A stretch of 64,000 nt of DNA from Alisma plantago-aquatica (lineage: Eukaryota > Streptophyta > Magnoliopsida > Alismatales > Alismataceae): positions 520,067,303 to 520,131,302 of the forward strand of contig OY856409.1 of the NCBI GenBank assembly GCA_963693085.1, read 5' to 3'. The position numbers and the translations under genes were made by a program. Of this stretch, positions 47,132 through 59,269 are shown piece by piece (the first letter of the stretch is position 1; every line of letters begins with the position of its first letter). Under the pieces are notes generated by a model. The model saw only the letters and a program-made list of their open reading frames with translations. It was not told where the DNA came from and made no database searches.

Positions 47132-49119
47132 ACATTAGACAAGAGCGAGGTATCATTTTTACATCCCTCTTCCTTCTTTTCCTTTCTCTATTTATACATT
47201 TTCCCTTTTTAACTTTCTTTTTAATTAACCCTTTTCGAGTAGAATTACCCTCATTTAACTCTAGAATCATGTTAGTCCCCAAAAGTAAATAGCACTTAGA
47301 CATTTAATGGCGATTTAATAAATGCCACTCCACTATTGATCTTCATGCTTTTGCTTCAATTCTTTATCTGACTCTCCACAGGTCAAAATCAAGGCAGAAA
47401 TAAGCCAAGCTCTCAAGGATGAGAGGGGAATCAGGCAACTTCCAAATCGAGAAGTTCTGCAAGTGGACCACAAACCAAATAAGTGCATGTTGAAAAACTC
47501 CAAGAACAGCTTTCCTCTCTTCAAAATAAAAGAGGCTTGTCCGCCCAAAATAAATTCCCCACATTTCTCCATGTGCACCACCCCATAGTATGATTTTCTC
47601 TTGATGTCATCCGTAAAATGGGACTAAGGGAGTCATGGGTGGATACACAGGTAAACAATTCAGCTTCTTCAGAAGAGAAAGTATAAGGACTTTTAGGAAC
47701 CTAGGGGCAAGAATGATAGCAAGTCTAGGAAGAAGAAAATTGATTGTTCACCTAAATCTGCTAACTATATAGATCTAAACACATAGAACAAGCCCCCTAC
47801 CCATCCCACAAACATTATGCGGAGGCTAGTTCATGAGAATAACTCAATAAATGAAGAAAAATGAGTTTTACATGAAAAAAGATATATAAATTTCTCCACA
47901 ATTATTCATTGTTCCAGATGAGAAACCACGTAAGATTAACAATAATCATGTATAGATGGTTTGTAGGCATCCTCTTTGAAAATTTTCATAGTTGTATATA
48001 AATACCTCTATGACCATCATGCAAAGAGTACTATAAACCTATTGTATCACGTGCTTCGTCGTCTCATCAAATGTAGTTGAATGGTATGTGATTATGTGGG
48101 GTTGGTGAGCATTAGTAATCTATATGACCTACTCGGGTCTCCCAAACTATGGTATCTCATAAACCTTACATGGTGGGGGGACCCTATTGAAGGGCAACCT
48201 CCCTGGCCATACTGAGAGAAACCCTCACTTGATGATAACATGTGGTAACATGCTTCCAACAAGAATAGCCATTGGCTTACATATTGATGCCAAGGTAAAC
48301 AACCTAGGATATAGGGAGGCCTACGACTAGTTTTCAAGATGTCACACACTCTATTTATATGACATTATATAGTTCAAATCTCTAATAGCCATGATCATTG
48401 ATTTTGACATGTATATTGATTTATGAAAGGACAGAGCCTTCATGTGCTAATGTCAACATCCTTCTCACTTGCATGTAGTTTATACTATGTGATAAAATGG
48501 TTTCCATGGTGATATAAACACCTAAAATCCCACATATGAACCTACACGCAATGCCTACATGTGATGGGGGAGCAAAACCAACCACAATTAGGTATCTAGG
48601 ATGATTTTAAAGGATGAGAACCATATGAATACTAAGTAGATCCTTTGAAGAGGATTTTTGATAATTTTATAACCTTTCATCAACCAAGAGGGTTGAGATG
48701 AGATTCTCATGTAGGGATGGAGATATTTTGGTTCATCATGGATACCCAGGGGGCCAGAAAACCAAATTTTGGCAAGTATTATGTATGTTTGGGATTACAA
48801 CTAAGGGTTTTAGAGGTTGAAGATATATTCATGCATTTATAAACTTCACAATATGGAACGGGGGATGGAGCTAGGACATGTTCATCATGTCATGGTATGT
48901 GGAGATGTTGAACTAGTTTTTAAGGGTTTAAGGGGAGGTTCAACTAATGTATGAATAAGATTATTACTTTGGATTACTAAAGGGATGAAAAATGATATAA
49001 CAAATGATTGTATAGAGTTTCTAGATAAGGAATGAAGTATCATGTTATTTGATATTCTAGAGCCCTTATTATATTATGATAGAGCACCTGAATGATTTAG
49101 CATATTAGGAATGAATTTA
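47132..49119. other. Unclassified stretch, no gene recognised
   Basis: Begins with CT-rich sequence that may still be the 3' untranslated part of element 1. A second acceptor-like site (ctgactctccacag, near 47381) is followed by ~190 bases of less AT-rich sequence. From ~47600 it is AT-rich with stops in all frames. Minus-strand ORFs of 66-85 codons (47333-47581, 48092-48349) have no known motif. Confidence 0.4.
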
Positions 49120-49339
49120 GGGGCATATGGTGGGGAGATAAAAGGTAAGATATGGGTTTTCACTCTTCATCAAATGTCACATGATATCATATCTACATGT
49201 AGAAAATTGATCATAATGGATTTGTATTCAGGAGAAAGAAGGACCAATATCATCATATTTTATTCTTGATGTCATAGGATGGAGTGTAAGGAGATTTGTG
49301 ACAAATGATCAAACAAGGACGTAGTTAATGCAAACACAC

Positions 49340-49741
49340 CATAGATAATATCTATAGATTTTAATGCTTATAGGAAGACAAAGAACAATTCAATGACTGG
49401 GTCATGGGAATGTTCCCTTGCTTAAGGGCATAACAATTCAATGATTGGGTTTCTAGGATGTGAATGGAATAAATTCACTTCAATGGTAGTATATTTACTT
49501 GGGTAAGTAAAAAAGGTCTCCCTAAAACTTGAGGTAGAAGGGATAATGGATTTATGAAAAAAGTATGGCACGTGAGTGTGTCAGAAGAGCATATGGTTAG
49601 AACTTGGGTGTCATTTTGTTGTACACGTATTTACACAAAAATTAATGGTAATGATTCTAACTTTCTAGGTACTTTTAAGTTCACAAGAATGTGGGTTAGA
49701 CACGAGGGAATCATAAATATCATAGAAGAAAAAATGGGTTA
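49340..49741 (+). pseudogene. LINE endonuclease remnant
   Basis: Translating across stops gives IDFNAYRKTKNNSMTGSW (the DFN motif of APE-type endonucleases), then FTWVSKKG, and in the open part (49554-49742) FKFTRMWVRHEGIINIIEE. The order and spacing fit the C-terminal half of a plant L1-type LINE endonuclease. The RT that should follow is absent; a Tekay-like LTR fragment begins ~440 bp to the right. Confidence 0.55.
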
Positions 49742-50180
49742 ATAATTCAAGGGGAAATACATAATATAAGTTATTCTAAAAATTGAAATCACTAAAAAGA
49801 GAACTTAACTCTTGAAATAGAGAGGTCGTGGGAAACTATTTTCAGAATGATTAGAACTAGGAAGAGAAGGTCATACAATTATAGGGTTGTCAGGCAATTT
49901 ATGGTATGACCCTATCTTAGATTAGTAAGTTACCCATGCTCCATAAAGCCATCAAGATCCATATAGATATTTAATTTATGTTTCTAGTACTTATCCAGTC
50001 TAGTATGCATGCATATCTGGTTATGCCATGCATAATTTGGGTTTATGGTAAAACCCTAACTTTATTAGTTAAGCATAAAAAAACCCAAAATATAGTACAA
50101 TTGAGAGCATACAATAGTATACTGTGAGAATTATATAAGAAATTATCACATTTAGAAGATATAGAGCAATTAAGACCCTT

Positions 50181-50480
50181 TTCCTAATTTATTTGAATTA
50201 TATATCGATATTCTCCATTAAGGACACCAAGTCCTTCTATGCACATTATTCTCTTAACCTCATACCTTAATCAACATTATCTCATGTGACATATTTCATT
50301 GGCCTATAGATTATTATGAGAGAATTAGGTCATAATTGTTTATATGTCTACATATGTTAGGGTGATTCATTCATGCATTATCATATTAGGGTTACGATAA
50401 ACTATTATTAGGTATATCTCCATCCTAGTTTATCTAAGTCATAAGGTAGGGGTCAAGAGACTAGGTTTCAGTTCGTTACA
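50181..50480 (-). mobile_element. Tekay/Del-like LTR a, truncated
   Basis: 300 bp matching 54976-55309, the right end of LTR b (both end gttcgt(t/c)aca). Homology stops at ~50181. On the minus strand it is the start (TGTAACGAAC) of the downstream LTR. Confidence 0.7.
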
Positions 50481-51360
50481 ACACTCCACCCCTTAAAAGG
50501 ATTTCATCATCAAAATATAATTGTTCATACATCATCAACCAACTACTCTCTACTCCTTAAAAGGTTTAAGATAATAAGTCAAACTGAACAACTCTTAAAG
50601 ATTTTAGGGTTTCATATGAATCATTTAGTAGTGAATACTTTTTATGCTCTTAATTAGTCAAGCATATAACTAACATGTCATATAAGCCTAGGGTTGTACT
50701 TTAGGTCCTTGTATCTCTAACCAAACAACCCTAAGGTTAACTTTATCAACCAAAAAGTCACATGGTACAAAGGTTAGGTCCACTACACCTTTATATTATT
50801 CCACATATTCCTAGTCAACTCTTCATAGACAAATCTAGGGTTTACGATATCTATTCCAACTAATTCTAGGGTTTCTCCACTCAACTTCACATATCTCTTT
50901 ATTATGACTTGGCTCATGAAAACATCGAAAAAGTCAAAGAATTTTTTTGTACATATAATAGTATCATAAAAATATTTTTTTGACATTAAAAACATAGCAA
51001 GGTAAAACGAAGATGTTGGCCAAAAATCAATGTGGAACCCAAATCACAATTCTTCCATAATAAGATCTCCATATCCTACTAGTACCTCATCCTCATAACA
51101 TGAATCTATCCTCAAATAAATACTTCATAACATACAAAGATATATGTCACCATTAATCTATATGGTAGAGTAAGATCACCTAGAACCTTATCACACTAGG
51201 GTTTGTGAAACTCATACCAACCTTTCATTATCTCATGAAAAAATAAATCAATTCTAGGGTGAACTCTTCCTAGATCGTAACTATCTAAGGCAATGATCTT
51301 AATTAGGGAGACAAAATTGAGATAGTCATATTTCGACTAGTATGTGCTCTGATACCATGC
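50481..51360 (-). mobile_element. Non-coding internal domain 1 of a Tekay/Del-like element
   Basis: Minus-strand reading: primer site TGGTATCAGAGC at 51357-51346 (initiator Met), ~0.85 kb without coding capacity, then polypurine aaggggtggagtgt at 50494-50481 next to LTR a. Having both signals but no gag or pol makes it a large non-autonomous or internally deleted form. Confidence 0.75.
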
Positions 51361-54300
51361 TGTAAGGATGGGACCCAGACGGGATCTACTCCCTACAAAA
51401 AATTGAAGAATAAAACATCCATTCCAAACACACTCAAAAGGTATGCCTGAATAGGTGTAAAATTTTCAAATCTTACATGATAGTATACCAAAGACCATAG
51501 TAAATCATCACTAGAAAAAATAGACCACAATAAAGCATAGGAATAAAGGTTTCATGACTATAATCAATTTTACAAAAATACATCATCATCCTCCATATAG
51601 GGTTTACATGTAAGATATAACATAAGGATCTAGTAGAGGGAAATCTAAACCACAACAAGTTTGTCTCGAAGCTTCAACTCCTTAAGCTAAGTCCATGTTG
51701 AAAGCCATATTCTCCTTTACCTACACTTGGGGTTGAAAGCATACCCCAAAAAGAGAAGAAAAAGTAGATGACATCAGCAAAAGGACCTACGTGCACACTA
51801 AAATAGGATTGAGCAATTTATGGAGTCAAAGGACATCAAGTAAAGAATGCTTCCCATAGAAAAGATAAGGACTACCCAAGTGAGCATAGAGAGAAAAGAT
51901 TTGCAATAAAAAAGAGATACTTGCCATAAATATAACAATAAAGTTGTGCCACATAAGCACATATCATGAAATTAGGGCACATAACCCAACATCAACCTAC
52001 ATGCACGTGAGATAAATCATAGCACTAGAACCATATAAAGACAATGACAACCAAGCCTCATGAACTTGAAACGTGATAGATAATGGAATTTAACCAAACT
52101 CCCTAATATAAAATGTGGGCCAAGCCTCACAAACTTGAAAACTGGGTATGGGGAACATAACCTCCATCCCCAAAATATAATAATGGCACATAACTCAAAA
52201 ACAAATGCAATTACAATACTATAGGGATACTGAGTCACATACCATGCTTAATAGGGAGTCAAGTATAAATTATAGTTAGAATAAACAAGATTTGTCACCA
52301 CATAAATGATATATAAGCAACCACCACAAAAGTGGGAAAAAAGAGTATGTATCACAAAGTAAAGTTCCACCATGAAACAATATATAGGGTAGAGTCTAAA
52401 AGAATTCTCTTCATAATAAATTCATCACAAGTTTAGAAACAAATAAGGTATCCTACAAGAAGTATGTTCTCAAAAGACAAAGGAATATTGTGTAGGTTGA
52501 TTGTCCATTGGACCAAGAGAAAGAAGAAAATAGGTAATTTCTCAATGTAGAAGAATAGGAGATGCAAAACATACGTCAAAAGAAGTATAAACAAGTCCAA
52601 GTTAGTCCTAGGTCCAAGACTATATCTCCAAAGAACCTATTATATATATAAGTAGATTTAGGGTTAACTTCTTAAATTCTCAAAACCTTAAAAATTACAT
52701 TTTTATTATCTATGAATTAGGTTATCAAAACCATGCCATATTGTATACGATATTTTTTTAACTTCATACAATATTTTATTTTTATTTTTCTGACATATAA
52801 ATTATTAGTTATGAATTATAGAAAATCTATCCAATTAAGTAAATCCATAAGAAATCTCTTTTTATAACATCAAATTTAAGCGATGGAACTAGTACCGCTG
52901 GTTAAAGTATATTTTTCTATTTTTGGAAAATATTTTATTTATATTGTTGATTTATTAATAATTTACAATAAATTGTTGAAGATAATATAATTTACTAATG
53001 TTGAAATAGGAAAACAAGGTCAATAGATTAATTTTCTTTCGCATGTGGTTTTTCAACCATGGCGTATGATCGAGGCAATTTGGTCTAAATCGTATCAACC
53101 GCCATCTCTGTTAAAACAAATTAGAATGCTGTTTAAATTACAAAAATACGCTCAATCTCGAGAAGCGATCAGAACTAGAGCAATGGGTGATCAAGTAAAA
53201 CAAATGGTCTGTATCTTCTTCGCCTCTCGCTAGAAACGGGAATAACCTGCCAAGGTCCAACTTGAGACCTGACCTCGAGGATCATGGCTTGGCACATATA
53301 ACAAACACCCTCTTCACCTTGCTCATGATTCAAAAGACACGTGGACCCAAAACTCAGGGTAAAAGACAACATGAAACCAAAGCATGTCTTCCTCCATGGT
53401 GTGAAGCAACAAGGTCCAGAAAATCACAATCCTAAAGGAAAAAAATAGGATGTTCAAAACATTCAACAAGTTGGCACAATCATTCCAGATCTTAGGTTAA
53501 GAAGTAAATCATTAGTAGTGAGAAGATGGGAAATCAAAAATTGCATCGAGTACAGAATAAAGAACTCAATAAAAGGGAAAATAGCATTACTTGCCTCTGG
53601 GACCAATTGTCTAGGCTAGTAGATACACGAGGACAACATGATGGTTTACATGTATTCTTCATTGATTGTAAGAGAGGAGGCACCTACATGGAACTAGTGT
53701 AGTCCTCAAAGAGGTATGGAGTCCGAGTAGAGTGCAACAGTGCAAACTAGACTAATCTCATAATTTTGGTGTGCATCAGGCCATTGCGGCGTCATCATGC
53801 ATGTATTGGAGTTGAACCAGAGATCTACGATGGCAGATAACCCCTATGAAGACTAGAATAGGGAAAAAGAAAAACTGGGGAAAGGTGGGTGCAAATGATG
53901 TTGACTTATATGGGATGATACCCAAGAAAAGATAGGATTAGGAGATGTGGAAAAGGATCACAAAGATGTTGGAAAAATAATCACATCGAGAGACTGAGAG
54001 ACCAGAGAGAAAATTGAAAAAAAAATTGGTAAGGTGTATGACTTTCAGTCCACGAGAACATGAAAGGAAGCTAAGGTAGGAGAGTATAGGATAATTCTTT
54101 GATGGGAATCCTATGACTGATACAAAATCTGAGATTTTCCCAAACAAGAAACCAGCGTGACAACCTAACTCAAGAAAACTTTATCAAATCAATAATGAAA
54201 TGAAATTATTATTGACTTTTTTCCCTATTAAATTGATGGTCCAAACGTTATCCAATTAATATGAAAATTTTCACCTAAGCTAATTAAGACATATATAATC

Positions 54301-55309
54301 CAATTTTGGCATTAATTTTCCCTTAAGGAGACTTTGTTATTTTATTTAACTCTTCTTAAAGCAAATCATATTTTCTCTTTCTTAACGCATTAGAGGCTTC
54401 TAGAATTATCCAATTAATGTGAAACTTCACCCTCAAGCAAACTTAAATTTATGGAACACAAATTATCTATCAATTTTATCTCTTGAAATTATTTTACATA
54501 TTATTTAATATTTTGGGCTTTTACATACTTTCTCTCTCCTAATCTACACATGTAGATTAAAAATTATCCACATTAGATGAAAATTCACACATGGCCTTGT
54601 TTTAACATGTAGATTTTGAATCTAAGATTAGTTTCAACTTTTGGAGTCATAAGTGTTTTATTTCATATTTTGGAGAAAACTCACCTTTTCTTTTCTAATT
54701 AATATAGATATAGTTATTATTAGCTCAAAATTTTGAAACTTGGCCTCCAAGCCATACAAAACCCAAAGAAAATGAATGTGAAGTTACCTTTAACCAATTA
54801 GTCTTAATTTTATGAGTTTTAGCCCATTATCAATTATTACCATTATTTATCATATTAAATTATTCAATATCACATTATCTTGTTTAAAGAGTTATTATTT
54901 ATCTCTTCCTTGTTCCAAAAGGTTATAGAAAACTCTAGAATGAAATTATTTTATCATTATCTCACTTAAGTTCATCAATTCCTGATTTATTTGAATTATG
55001 TAACAATAATCTCTATTATGGACACCTAGTCCTTCTATGCACATTATTTCTCTTAACCTCATACCTTAATCACCATTATCTCATGTGATATATTTTATTG
55101 GCCTATAGATTATTATGAGACCACAAGGTCATAATTGTTTATATATCTACATATGTTAGGGTGATTTATTCATGCATTATCATATTAGGGTTACAATGAG
55201 CTATTATTAGGTATATCTTCATCCTTATTTGTCTAAGTCCAAAGAACTAAACTTTCTATCATCCAAGGCATAAGATCGGGGTCAATAGACTAGGTTTTAG
55301 TTCGTCACA
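51361..55309 (-). mobile_element. Tekay/Del-like LTR b, complete (3,949 bp)
   Basis: Plus-strand ends are TGTAAGGATGGGACCC and gttcgtcaca. It is flanked on the left by a primer site and on the right by a polypurine tract, as a shared LTR between two internal domains. The part 51361-52725 matches LTR c at roughly 90% by eye, and the last ~330 bp match LTR a. The middle (52726-54975) has no second copy in the window. No gene recognised apart from the short ORF at 53045. Confidence 0.75.
53045..53233 (+). other. Short unrecognised ORF inside LTR b
   Basis: 62 codons, without stops, of a more balanced composition than the AT-rich DNA on its left. The predicted peptide is basic and helical-looking (PPSLLKQIRMLFKLQKYAQS, then REAIRTRAMG). 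I do not recognise it. It could be a chance ORF or a captured fragment. Confidence 0.2.
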
Positions 55310-56195
55310 ACACTCCACATCTTAAAAGGATTTCGTCCTCCAAATCTAATCATTCATACATCATCAAGCAACTACTCCTCAATCCTTAAAAGGTTTAACC
55401 TAGTAAGTCAAACTAAGAAACTCTTAAAGATATTAGGGTTTCATATGAATCTTTTAGTTGTGAATACTTTTTATGTTGTTCATTGGTCAAGCATCTAACT
55501 AACATGTCATATCAGCCCAGGGTTGTGCTTTAGGTCCTTGTGTCTCTGACCTAACAATCCTAAGGTTCACCTTATCAACCAAAAAGTCATAGGGTAGAAA
55601 GGGTAGGTCCACTACACCTTTATATTATTACACATATTCCTAGTCACCTCTTCATAGACAAATCTAGGGTTTTGGATATCTGTTCCAACTAATTCTAGGG
55701 TTTCTCCACTAAACTTCACATATCTCTTTATTGTGACTTGGCTCAAGAAAACATTGACAAAATCATAGAATTTATTTTGTACATATAGTAGTATAATAAT
55801 AATAATTTTTTTGTCATTAAGAAGCATAGTGAGGTAAAACAAAGATGTTGGACAAAAATCAATGCGAAGCCCAACTCACTATTCTTCCATAATAAGATCT
55901 CCATATCCTACTAGTACCTCATCCTCATAACATAACTCTATCTTCAAGCCAAAAGTTCATAACATCCAAAGATATATGTCACCATTAATCTATATGGTAG
56001 GGTAAGATCACCTAGAAACTTATCACACTAGGGTTTGTGAAACTCATATCAACCTTTCATTATCTCATGAAAAACATAAATCAATTCTAGGGTGAACATC
56101 TCACCAAGAGGGTAACTATCTAAGGCAAGGATTCTATTTAGGGAGACAAAATTGAAATAGGCCAATTCTGACTATCGTGGACTCTGATACCATGC
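55310..56195 (-). mobile_element. Non-coding internal domain 2 of the same element
   Basis: Same layout as 50481-51360: polypurine tract at 55310-55323 and primer-site remnant at 56192-56181 (one substitution: actctgatacca on the plus strand). Sequence runs parallel to domain 1 throughout. Confidence 0.75.
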
Positions 56196-57523
56196 TGTAA
56201 GGAGTGGAACCCAGAGGGGATCCACTCCCTACTAAAATTTGAAGAATAAAACATCCATTCCAAACACACTCAAAAGGTATGCCGAAATAGGTGTAAAATT
56301 TTCAAATCTTACATGATAGTATACCAAAGACCATAGTAAAGCAGTTGGATAAAAGTCTCATGACTATAATAAATTTTATAAAAATACATCATCATCCCCC
56401 ATATAGGGTTTACATGTAAGATATAACATAAGGATCTAGTGCAGGGAAATCTAAAACACATCAAGTTTGTCTCCAAGATTCAACTCCTTAAGCTAAGTCC
56501 ATGTTGAAAGCCATATTCTCCTTTACCTACAACTGGGGTTAGAAGCGTACCCCAGCAAGAGGAGAAAAAGTAGATGACATCATCAAAAGGCTGGTATGTG
56601 GATACTAAATAGGATTGAGCAATTTATGGAGTAAAATGACATTAAGTAAAGAATTCTCCCATAGAAAAGATAAGGACTACCCAAGTGGGCATCAAGAGAA
56701 AAGATCTACAATAACAAAAGAGATACTTGCCATAAAACAATAAAGTTGTGCTACATAAGCACATATAGTGGAATTAGGGGACATAAACCATAATTAACAT
56801 GCATGCATGTGAGATAATCATAGCACTAGAACAATACAAAGACAATGGAAGCCAAGCCTCACAAACTTGAAACATGATAGGGAATGGCACATAACCAAAC
56901 TCCCCAATATAAAATGTGGGCCAAGCCTCATAAACTTGAAATCCGAGTATGGGGCACATAACCTCCATCCCAAAAATATAGTAAGGGCACATAACCCAAA
57001 GACCAATGCAATTACACTACTCTAGGGCTACTGAGTTACATAAAATGCATAATAGGGAGGCAAGTATAAAGTATAATAAGAATAAATAAGATTTGTCACC
57101 ACATAGATGACACTATAAGCAACCACCACAAAAGTGGGCAAAAAGAGCATGTATCACCAAGTAAAGTTCCATAATGAAACAATATATAGGGTAGAGTCCA
57201 AAAGAATGTGCATTATAATAAATTGATTACAAGTTCAAAAACAAATAAGGTATCCCACAAGAAGTATGTGCTCAAAGACAAAGGAATATTGTGTAGGTTG
57301 ATTATCCATAGGACCAAGAGAAAGAAGAAAATAGGTCATTGCTCAATGTCGAAGAATAGGATATGAAAAACATACCTCACAAGAAGTATAAACAAGTCCA
57401 AGTTAGTCCTAGGTCCAAGCTTAGATCTCCAAAGAACCTATTATACATATATGTAGATTTAGGGTTAACTTCATGTTAAATTAAACCCTAAAAATGCCCT
57501 TTTTATTACATGAATTAGGTTAT
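56196..57523 (-). mobile_element. Tekay/Del-like LTR c, cut by Athila-like element 2
   Basis: Starts TGTAAGGAGTGG like LTR b and follows it to gaattaggttat (57512-57523; LTR b 52714-52725). The next base begins element 2. The continuation of this LTR should lie beyond the window. Confidence 0.8.
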
Positions 57524-59117
57524 TGTTGTGTGGTTTCCACATCAACTTTTCACATATTTTCACACACAATTTCAGTTCATTTTGTTCTCATTTAGCATCT
57601 ATTCATATCATTCTTTCCACCTTTTTGTTATTTTTGCTTATCACGTGATGTGTATTACAGATTTGCATCAAAAGAATCAAATTGGAGATATACATACTCA
57701 AATTCATCATTATTGGGACTTCTCCATGCTTTGCAGACGTTCAGAACTTTAATTCTGCTTAAACATCAATGCACACGGCGTGTCTTATTTAAGACACGAC
57801 GTGCACATTTCCAGACGGCCTAATACTTCAAATACTGAAGAAAAGTACACAATGTGTCCACAAAAGACACGATGTGTACCTGGGAATTCTGAACTCAGTC
57901 TTGCCTTTCTGGCAACGTACACGGCGTGTATTATTTCAGACACGTTGTGTGCTTTATACTCAGAACAACTGCCGGAGACAGGACACACCGTATCCAAAGA
58001 AAGACACGTCGTGTGCCTATCAGTTTTAGCAATTTTCAAATATGACTCCTTTCATTTTAAAAGATGAAACCACTCTATGGAGTAGTTATTTTTGGTCATA
58101 ATTTGAAACTCTTTCGTCCAAGAGCAAGGCTAGAGCAAGGAGGGAAATTTGGGGTGGAAAAGGGTGGTTTCTTGCCAAAGAACCCCCATTCTTCCTCTTT
58201 TCTTCTCTGGTGGTGCAGCAGAGCTTCTTCACTCCTCAAAGCTTCTCAGGAGAGGAGCTTGTTTGGTTTGGAGCAGCTGTAGGAGTGGAATTTTATCCCC
58301 AAGCTGGAATTCTACTCCCTTTAGGTTACACCTTTGGTTCTCTTAGCTTTTCCTTCTCTAAATCATGTTGAACTCTGAAATTTCTATGCACTTTCTGCTG
58401 TACACCATTATGGACGAGTAGTTTTCCTTTCTTGGACATGGGGTAGTAGCTCCCATGTCATATCTTGTATGGAACATGATAATTTCATACTAAATGCTAT
58501 GTTGCTTGTTTTTCCACCTTGTGAGTATCGGTTTCTTCTTTTCTACATGTATGGCTGGCCACCCTATGTGTATGTTTTATGCTCTTTTGCTTGATCTGAG
58601 AAGATAGGTAGGAGAGTACGAAGGTAGTCTCTTGGTAACTCCTTCTTTACCACGAGAGTGGAAATTATGGAGTTGAGGAGTAGGTTTGTGATCCAAATTG
58701 AAATTCATACATGGGAATGTTGAATTAAGTTAGGATCATTGTACTTGCACTGAGAGGTGAAGTGCAACATACAACTCTCCTTTAAACAAGTGCTTAGTAT
58801 GTTTAAATTTTGTTCTCCTATTCTATGCTATGATATGTGAGTGAAATCCTAAGTCCAATATATTTTCATATATGAAATTTCACCTCTTTTAGTAATCCAT
58901 TTACTATTTTTCTTAATTATGAAATTTTAGCTTAATCAACCAAATCACCTTTAAAATTGTCTAGATTGTTGAACCTTAGCAATGTTGTGTTTAATTGATT
59001 GCTAAAGCTCCTTGTGTTTGACCTCGACCATGACTACTTCTGTATACTTGCGGAATTTGGTTAGTTGAGTAAAAGATCTTTCTTAAGATTGAAAATCGTT
59101 AGTGTAAAAGACCAACA
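57524..59117 (+). mobile_element. 5' LTR of element 2 (1,594 bp)
   Basis: Ends TGTTG and CAACA are inverted repeats. A four-unit hairpin array lies at 57771-58017. The U5-like part has cgagtagttttcc and tggggtagtagctcccatg (58416-58458), similar in arrangement to LTR 1. I see no clear TATA box between the array and this part. ORFs across it (for example 57780-58067) are by-products of the repeats. Confidence 0.75.
57771..58017 (+). repeat. Four imperfect inverted repeats, ~64-74-bp period
   Basis: Units near 57771-57804, 57845-57879, 57917-57951 and 57981-58017. Each pairs a gtacacggcgtgt(ct)-type arm with a (ag)acac(g)tcgtgtgc-type arm over 4-9 bases. Spacing is 74, 72 and 64 bp. The sequence is unrelated to the arrays at 1823 or 41188, but the architecture is the same. 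Confidence 0.85.
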
Positions 59118-59123
59118 AGTTTT

Positions 59124-59141
59124 TGGCACCGTTGCTGAGGA
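59124..59141 (+). other. Degenerate tRNA-Asp primer-binding site
   Basis: tggcaccgttgctgagga, three changes from the site at 35073-35089 within the 17-base core, six bases after the LTR end. The changes are transitions (g to a, c to t). Confidence 0.75.
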
Positions 59142-59269
59142 GCTACGGTTAATCTAATTAGAGTAACAAGTGCTAATTAGTATTTGAGACTAGATCATCA
59201 TTTCCATTTTCAAATTTCCATATACCTTTTGGCTATGTTCTCAAATTCTTTTGCTATTTTTCAGGTTGT
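59142..59269 (+). promoter_or_regulatory. Leader with splice-acceptor-like site before gag 2
   Basis: cttttgctatttttcag has its AG at 59263-59264, five bases before the ATG at 59270. Counterpart of the leader of element 1. Confidence 0.4.

Noticed and set aside
47120..47600. 3' LTR of Athila-like element 1
   Set aside because: No similarity to 33213-35067 could be found after the G tract.
57780..58067. A 95-codon ORF with Cys-rich text
   Set aside because: It runs across the four inverted repeats of LTR 2; a by-product of the repeat sequence.
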